Shown: piece by piece, positions 59,260-64,000 of the stretch
Layout: each line of letters opens with the position of its first letter
How positions within the stretch are numbered: position 1 is the stretch's first letter
Source of the DNA: SZAS-79 sp964599095
GTDB taxonomy: Bacteria > Pseudomonadota > Gammaproteobacteria > Burkholderiales > SG8-39
Direction of reading: 5' to 3'
Length of the DNA stretch: 64,000 nt
Assembly (NCBI GenBank): GCA_964599095.1
Contig: CAZREB010000016.1
Location: 48,887 to 112,886, forward strand
The notes under the pieces: generated by a model
The model's database searches: none
Told to the model about the DNA's origin: nothing
The model's input: the letters and a program-made list of their open reading frames with translations, nothing else
Translations under genes and position numbers: made by a program

Positions 59260-60234
59260 ATGAGGTCATTGGCGCTTGCCCTGCTGTTCCTTCCCGGCCT
59301 GGCCCTTTCGCAGGCCCAGCCGGCGCCGCCGCAGGATGCGCTTGCCTGGCTGAGGAAGATCTACCTCGCCTCGCAGAAGCTCAGTTACTCGGGAACGTTC
59401 GTCTACCGGCAGGGCGACCGCAGCGAATCGTCGCGGATCACGAGGATAGTGAATGCCGCCGGCGATTCCGAAAAGCTCGAGGCCCTCGACGGGGTGCGCC
59501 GCGAAATCGTCCGCGTCGGCGACGAGGTGCGCTGCTACCTGCCCGACGACAAGACGGTCAAGGTGGACCGCCGTTCGAGGCACCGCACATTCCCGGCATT
59601 GGTGCCGGCGGAGAATTCCACGTTGTCCGAGCAGTACACAGTCACCAAGGAAGAAACCGCGCGCATCGCCGGGTACGAGTGCCAGGCGATCGCGCTCAAG
59701 CCCAAGGACGACTTCCGCTACGGCTACAAGCTCTGGGCCGACATCGCCAGCGGGATGCTGCTCAAGGCGCGCATCGTCAATGAAAAGGGCGCGGCAGTCG
59801 AGGAGTTCACCTTCACCCAGCTCACCATCGGCGGCAACATCGAGAAGGACCTGGTCAAGTCCTCCTTTGCCGGCGAGAGCCGGCAGTGGCGGGTGGAAAA
59901 CGCCGGTGTAGTCCGGGCCGACCTTGCAAAGAGCGGCTGGAGCGTCAACGCCGGCATCCCGGGCTTTCACAAGATTGTCGAGATCAGGCGCCAGCTGCGG
60001 CCTTCCCAGCCCGTGAGCCAGGTCGTGTATTCCGACGGGCTGGCGGCCGTTTCGGTCTTCATCGAGCCGGCGGAATTGCGGCAGGATGCGGTCCGCCAGG
60101 GGCTGTCGACCATGGGGGCAGTCAACATCTACACGCGCGAGTTGGCCAACCACGTGGTGACGGTCGTCGGCGAAGCGCCCGCAAAGACGGTGCAGCAGAT
60201 CGGTGACACGGTCGAATTCCACCGCCCCCATTGA
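59260..60234 (+). CDS. rseB: Sigma-E regulator RseB (MucB-like)
   Basis: 324 residues with a signal peptide (RSLALALLFLPGLALSQA). AWLRKIYLASQKLSYSGTFVYRQGDRSESSRI and YSDGLAAVSVFIEP belong to the MucB/RseB family: an N-terminal lipid-sensing domain and a C-terminal domain. In the periplasm it protects RseA from proteolysis. ATG 59260 is 7 bases after the rseA stop. Confidence 0.92.
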   Translation: MRSLALALLFLPGLALSQAQPAPPQDALAWLRKIYLASQKLSYSGTFVYRQGDRSESSRITRIVNAAGDSEKLEALDGVRREIVRVGDEVRCYLPDDKTVKVDRRSRHRTFPALVPAENSTLSEQYTVTKEETARIAGYECQAIALKPKDDFRYGYKLWADIASGMLLKARIVNEKGAAVEEFTFTQLTIGGNIEKDLVKSSFAGESRQWRVENAGVVRADLAKSGWSVNAGIPGFHKIVEIRRQLRPSQPVSQVVYSDGLAAVSVFIEPAELRQDAVRQGLSTMGAVNIYTRELANHVVTVVGEAPAKTVQQIGDTVEFHRPH

Positions 60235-60257
60235 ATTCCGGTACTGAATCGAGGGCA

Positions 60258-61703
60258 ATGAAGATGATGCACGGATTGAGACTCCTGGCGGCGGCTCTGG
60301 CTTTCATGGCGGCCGCGCCGGCCCAGTCCCAGGGTCGCGAGCTCCCGGACTTCACCGAGCTCGTCGAGCGCCACGGCCCGGCGGTGGTCAACATCAGCAC
60401 CACGCAGACCTCGCGGCGATCGGCCGCGCCCAACGTGCCCCAGATGCCGGACCTCGACGAGAACGATCCGTTCTACGACTTCTTCCGCCGCTTCATCCCG
60501 CGCCAGGCGCCGGGGCCGGGGCCGCGCCAGCCGGAGAGCCGCTCGCTCGGTTCGGGGTTCATCATCAGCGCCGACGGCTACATCCTCACCAACGCCCATG
60601 TGATCGACAGCGCCGACGAAATCAACGTGCGGCTGACCGACAAGCGCGAGTTCAAGGCCAAGGTCATCGGCGCGGACAAGCGCACCGACGTGGCCCTCAT
60701 CAAGATCGACGCAAACCAGCTCCCCGTGGTCCGCATGGGCGATCCGATGAAGCTCAAGGTCGGCGAATGGGTCCTTGCGATCGGCTCGCCCTTCGGCTTC
60801 GACAACACCGTGACCGCAGGCATCGTCAGCGCCAAGGGCCGGTCGCTGCCGCAGGAGAATTTCGTCCCGTTCATCCAGACGGACGTGGCGATCAACCCGG
60901 GCAACTCCGGCGGGCCGCTGTTCAACATGAGGGGCGAGGTGGTCGGGATCAACTCCCAGATCTACAGCCGCACCGGCGGGTTCATGGGCCTTTCGTTCGC
61001 GATCCCGATCGACGTGGCCCTCGACATCCAGGGCCAGCTGCGCAGCAAGGGCCGCGTCTCGCGCGGCCGCATCGGCGTGGTCATCCAGGAGGTGACGCGC
61101 GAGCTGGCCGAGTCGTTCGGCCTGCCCAAGCCTTCGGGCGCGCTGGTCAACCAGGTGGAGAAGGGCAGCCCGGCGGACAAGGCCGGCATCGAGGCGGCCG
61201 ACATCATCGTCAAGTTCGACGGCAAGCAGATCGACTCCTCGAGCGACCTGCCCAGGATCGTCGGCTCGACGCGGCCGGGGTCGCAGGCCACCGTGCAGGT
61301 CCTGCGCAAAGGAGCCACCAAGGAATTGACGCTCACCGTCGGTGAACTTCCCGAGGACCGCCTGGCCTCGCGCGACACGCCGAGGGCGGCGAAGCCCGCC
61401 GAGGTCGCGGCCAACCGGTTGGGCCTGGTGTTGAGCGAGCTGACCAGCGACCAGAAGCGAGACCTCAAGCTTCAGGGCGGCCTGATCGTGAGCGAGGTCA
61501 AGCCTGATGTCCGCGGCGATTTCCGCCGCGGCGACGTCCTGCTGACGCTCGTTCACCGCGGCCAGCAGACCGAGCTGAAGACGGTGGACCAGCTGAACAA
61601 GGTCCTTGCCGGCCTCGACAAGAACGCCACCATCACGCTCCATGTGAGGCGCGGGGATAGTGCCGCCTTCGTGACCGTCAGCGGCCTTGCGGACAAAGGC
61701 TGA
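60258..61703 (+). CDS. mucD: Periplasmic HtrA/DegP-family serine protease (MucD)
   Basis: 481 residues with a signal peptide (GLRLLAAALAFMAAAPAQSQ). Catalytic triad: His in LTNAHVIDS, Asp in KRTDVALIKI and Ser in NPGNSGGPLF. Two PDZ domains follow (RGRIGVVIQEVTRELAESF; RLGLVLSELTSDQKRDL). Degrades misfolded envelope proteins. As fourth gene of the rpoE operon it matches MucD of Pseudomonas. Confidence 0.94.
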   Translation: MKMMHGLRLLAAALAFMAAAPAQSQGRELPDFTELVERHGPAVVNISTTQTSRRSAAPNVPQMPDLDENDPFYDFFRRFIPRQAPGPGPRQPESRSLGSGFIISADGYILTNAHVIDSADEINVRLTDKREFKAKVIGADKRTDVALIKIDANQLPVVRMGDPMKLKVGEWVLAIGSPFGFDNTVTAGIVSAKGRSLPQENFVPFIQTDVAINPGNSGGPLFNMRGEVVGINSQIYSRTGGFMGLSFAIPIDVALDIQGQLRSKGRVSRGRIGVVIQEVTRELAESFGLPKPSGALVNQVEKGSPADKAGIEAADIIVKFDGKQIDSSSDLPRIVGSTRPGSQATVQVLRKGATKELTLTVGELPEDRLASRDTPRAAKPAEVAANRLGLVLSELTSDQKRDLKLQGGLIVSEVKPDVRGDFRRGDVLLTLVHRGQQTELKTVDQLNKVLAGLDKNATITLHVRRGDSAAFVTVSGLADKG

Positions 61704-61950
61704 AGGCAGCCGCAGCCTGACGCTCTATGGGCGGACCTACTGCCATCTCTGCGAGGACATGGCGGCGGCGCTCAGGGACCTGCAGCCGGTGCTCGGGTTC
61801 ACGTTCACCATCGTCGATGTCGACGCCGACCCGGCCCTCGAGGAGCGATACGGGGAACTGGTCCCGGTGCTGGCGGACGCCGAGGGCCTTGAAATCTGCC
61901 ACTACGTCCTCGACATGGGCGCCTTGCAGGGCCGCCTTGCGGTAAAATGA
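61687..61950 (+). CDS. Glutaredoxin-like protein (DUF836 type)
   Basis: 87 residues from a TTG overlapping the protease end by 17 bases. TLYGRTYCHLCEDMAAAL has the redox CxxC, followed by FTIVDVDADPALEERYGELVPVL, including the cis-Pro VPV. A small thioredoxin-fold protein commonly found before lepA in proteobacteria; partner unknown. Confidence 0.85.
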   Translation: MRTKAEGSRSLTLYGRTYCHLCEDMAAALRDLQPVLGFTFTIVDVDADPALEERYGELVPVLADAEGLEICHYVLDMGALQGRLAVK

Positions 61951-61965
61951 GCGGTGTTCGAAGAA

Positions 61966-61986
61966 GGGTGCCTCTGGCACCCTTTT
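61966..61986 (+). terminator. Intrinsic terminator/attenuator just upstream of lepA
   Basis: GGGTGCC, TCT, GGCACCC then TTTTCGTTT (61966-61990): a perfect 7-bp GC stem, a 3-base loop and a T-rich run. It ends 10 bases before the lepA ATG. It may end the rpoE operon transcript or attenuate lepA, whose leader would contain it if transcription starts upstream (TAAAAT at 61943-61948 is a possible -10). Confidence 0.78.
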
Positions 61987-61995
61987 CGTTTATCC

Positions 61996-63795
61996 ATGTC
62001 CCAAGACCTCATCCGCAACTTCTCGATCATCGCGCACATCGACCATGGCAAGTCGACGCTCGCCGATCGATTCATCCAGCACTGCGGCGGCTTGTCCGAG
62101 CGTGAAATGGAGGCGCAGGTCCTCGACTCGATGGACCTCGAGCGCGAGCGTGGAATCACCATCAAGGCGCAGACCGCGGCATTGCGCTACAAGGCTCGCG
62201 ACGGCCGCGTCTACGCCATGAACCTGATCGACACGCCGGGGCACGTGGACTTTTCGTACGAGGTGAGCCGCTCGCTCGCGGCGTGCGAAGGCGCACTGCT
62301 CGTGGTCGACGCCTCGCAGGGCGTCGAGGCACAGACCGTCGCCAACTGCTACACGGCCATCGAACAGGGCGTCGAGGTCATCCCCGTCCTGAACAAGATC
62401 GACCTGCCTTCGGCCAACCCGGAGCAGGCCATCGGCGAAATCGAGGACGTCATCGGCATCGACGCCAAGGATGCGATCCATGCCAGCGCAAAGAACGGGA
62501 TCGGCATCGAGGACATCCTCGAGAAGGTGATCGAGCGCGTGCCGCCGCCGCGCGGGGTCCTCGACTCGCAGCTCAAGGCGCTGATCATCGACTCGTGGTT
62601 CGACAACTATGTCGGCGTGGTGATGCTGGTCCGCGTCGTCGATGGCGTGCTCAGGCCCAAGGACAAGATCCTGCTGATGAGCACCGGCGGGACGTTCCTG
62701 TGCGAACAGGTCGGCGTGTTCACCCCCAAGTCCCAGTCGCGCGAAAGCCTCTCGGCCGGCGAGGTGGGGTTCGTGATCGCCGGCATCAAGGAACTGCGCG
62801 CCGCCAAGGTCGGGGACACCGTCACGCTCGCCGACAAGCGCGCCGCGGAGCCGCTGCCCGGCTTCAAGGAGGTGAAGCCGCAGGTGTTCGCCGGCCTGTA
62901 CCCGGTGGAGGCCAACCAGTACGAGAACCTGCGCGAAGCCCTCGAGAAGCTGCACCTCAACGACGCTTCGCTGCAGTACGAGCCCGAAGTCTCGCAGGCC
63001 CTCGGGTTCGGGTTCCGCTGCGGGTTCCTCGGCCTGCTGCACATGGACATCGTGCAGGAGCGGCTCGAGCGCGAGTACGACATGCAGCTGGTGACCACCG
63101 CGCCGACCGTCGTCTACCAGGTCGAGCAGCGCGACGGCACGGTCGAGTTCGTGCAGAACCCGGCGAAGATGCCGGACCCGTCCAAGATCACCGAGATCCG
63201 CGAGCCGATCATCTCGGTCACGATCTTCACGCCGCAGGAATACGTCGGCGCGGTGATCACTCTTTGCACCCAGAAGCGCGGCACCCAGGACAACATGCAG
63301 TACACCTCCCGCCACGTCGTGCTCAAGTACGACCTGCCCCTGTCAGAGGTGGTGCTCGACTTCTTCGACAAGCTGAAGTCGCTCACGCGCGGCTACGGTT
63401 CGCTCGACTACGATTTCAAGGAGTACCGGGCCGCCGACATGGTCAAGCTCGACGTGCTGATCAACGGCGAGCGGGTCGACGCGCTCTCGGTGATGGTCCA
63501 TCGCGCCAACGCCCAGTACCGCGGACGGGACCTCGTCAACCGCCTGCGCGGGCTGATCCCGAGGCAGATGTTCGACGTGGCGATCCAGGCCGCGATCGGC
63601 GCGCACATCGTGGCCCGCGAGACGGTCAAGGCGCTGCGCAAGAACGTGCTCGCGAAATGCTACGGCGGCGACATCACGCGCAAGAAGAAGCTCCTCGAGA
63701 AGCAGAAAGAGGGCAAGAAGAGGATGAAGCAGGTGGGCTCGGTCGAGATCCCGCAGGAAGCCTTCCTCGCCGTCCTGCAGATGGAAGACAAGTAG
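61996..63795 (+). CDS. lepA: Elongation factor 4 (LepA)
   Basis: 599 residues from ATG 61996; the frame is open upstream but the longer start would include the terminator. G1 AHIDHGKSTLADR, G2 RGITI, G3 DTPGHVDF, G4 NKIDLPSA, and the LepA-specific C-terminus with YRAADMVKLDVLINGERVDALS and KCYGGDITRKKKLLEKQKEGKKRMKQVG. A ribosome-dependent GTPase of typical length. It is followed by lepB, as usual. Confidence 0.97.
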   Translation: MSQDLIRNFSIIAHIDHGKSTLADRFIQHCGGLSEREMEAQVLDSMDLERERGITIKAQTAALRYKARDGRVYAMNLIDTPGHVDFSYEVSRSLAACEGALLVVDASQGVEAQTVANCYTAIEQGVEVIPVLNKIDLPSANPEQAIGEIEDVIGIDAKDAIHASAKNGIGIEDILEKVIERVPPPRGVLDSQLKALIIDSWFDNYVGVVMLVRVVDGVLRPKDKILLMSTGGTFLCEQVGVFTPKSQSRESLSAGEVGFVIAGIKELRAAKVGDTVTLADKRAAEPLPGFKEVKPQVFAGLYPVEANQYENLREALEKLHLNDASLQYEPEVSQALGFGFRCGFLGLLHMDIVQERLEREYDMQLVTTAPTVVYQVEQRDGTVEFVQNPAKMPDPSKITEIREPIISVTIFTPQEYVGAVITLCTQKRGTQDNMQYTSRHVVLKYDLPLSEVVLDFFDKLKSLTRGYGSLDYDFKEYRAADMVKLDVLINGERVDALSVMVHRANAQYRGRDLVNRLRGLIPRQMFDVAIQAAIGAHIVARETVKALRKNVLAKCYGGDITRKKKLLEKQKEGKKRMKQVGSVEIPQEAFLAVLQMEDK

Positions 63796-63797
63796 AG

Positions 63798-64000
63798 GTG
63801 CCCGTGAGCTTCGCACTGTTCCTGCTTCTGCTCCTCGTCGTCACCGGGCTGGTCTGCCTGGCGGATTTCCTCTGGTTGCGGAAGAAGCGGGCAAAGGAGG
63901 CGAAGGAGCCCTGGTGGGTGGAGTACTCGGTCAGCTTCTTCCCGGTGATCCTGATCGTCTTCCTGCTGCGCTCGTTCCTGTTCGAGCCGTTCAAGATCCC
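63798..64000 (+). CDS. lepB: Signal peptidase I (LepB), 5' part only
   Basis: 67 codons to the window edge, from GTG 63798 or 63804 (AGAGGTG just upstream). Two membrane segments, FALFLLLLLVVTGLVCLADFLWL and SVSFFPVILIVFLLRSFLF, then FEPFKIP, the conserved sequence just before the catalytic Ser motif, which lies beyond the edge. Cleaves signal peptides of exported proteins. Confidence 0.9.
   Translation, partial: MPVSFALFLLLLLVVTGLVCLADFLWLRKKRAKEAKEPWWVEYSVSFFPVILIVFLLRSFLFEPFKI

Overview
The window is GC-rich bacterial DNA, most likely from a betaproteobacterium. The host part (about 41.0-64.0 kb) carries gene neighbourhoods typical of that class: tyrB/uvrB, rne/rluC, maf/yceD-rpmF-plsX-fabHDG-acpP-fabF, and rpoE-rseA-rseB-mucD followed by lepA-lepB. 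A run of exactly 100 Ns inside rne shows that this is a scaffold with one unresolved gap. The taxonomic assignment rests on gene content and order and was not confirmed by any search.

Positions 1 to about 40.99 kb are one prophage with a long-tailed (siphovirus-type) morphogenesis set, entered partway through its late region (left end outside the window). It runs as follows: a large minor head protein with kinase-like and ADP-ribosyltransferase-like regions (8-2674); a reverse-strand PadR cassette inserted as a moron (3066-4023); a protease-scaffold-major capsid fusion (4712-7351); head-tail connectors (8111-9692); a lysis cassette of holin, SAR endolysin and Rz/Rz1 spanins (9689-10999); a tail tube protein, tail chaperones joined by a -1 frameshift, tape measure and tail tip (11538-20800); and a tail fibre-like protein (20810-21778).

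The control region is centred on 23425-23511, between two divergent ribbon-helix-helix regulators. Leftward, the regulator shares an operon with a lipoprotein and an exported protein (candidate lysogenic conversion genes). Rightward lies one tightly packed early operon (23512-37117) with start/stop overlaps at nearly every junction: a CII-like regulator, a short tyrosine recombinase, a methylase-like protein, a HerA/VirB4-like ATPase, a protein built of repeated helix-turn-helix units, zinc-ribbon proteins, a J-domain protein, an HNH nuclease, an ASCH protein and a Toprim primase-helicase. Beyond it is a cluster of ATCCACG repeats next to an AT-rich tract, a strong candidate replication origin (37314-37603). 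Next come a tyrosine recombinase and a large serine recombinase whose reading frame runs into the host tRNA-Asn gene. That tRNA (40947-41021, minus strand) is the right attachment site.

The host region is ordinary housekeeping: aromatic aminotransferase, UvrB, RNase E, RluC, a HAD phosphatase, a Rieske protein, an S49 peptidase, Maf, the YceD-L32-fatty-acid operon, the sigma-E envelope stress operon, a glutaredoxin-like protein, LepA and the start of LepB. Points of interest there are the rne gap, the rne Shine-Dalgarno sequence held in a hairpin, a sigma-E-type promoter before rpoE, and hairpin-plus-T-run elements before acpP and lepA.
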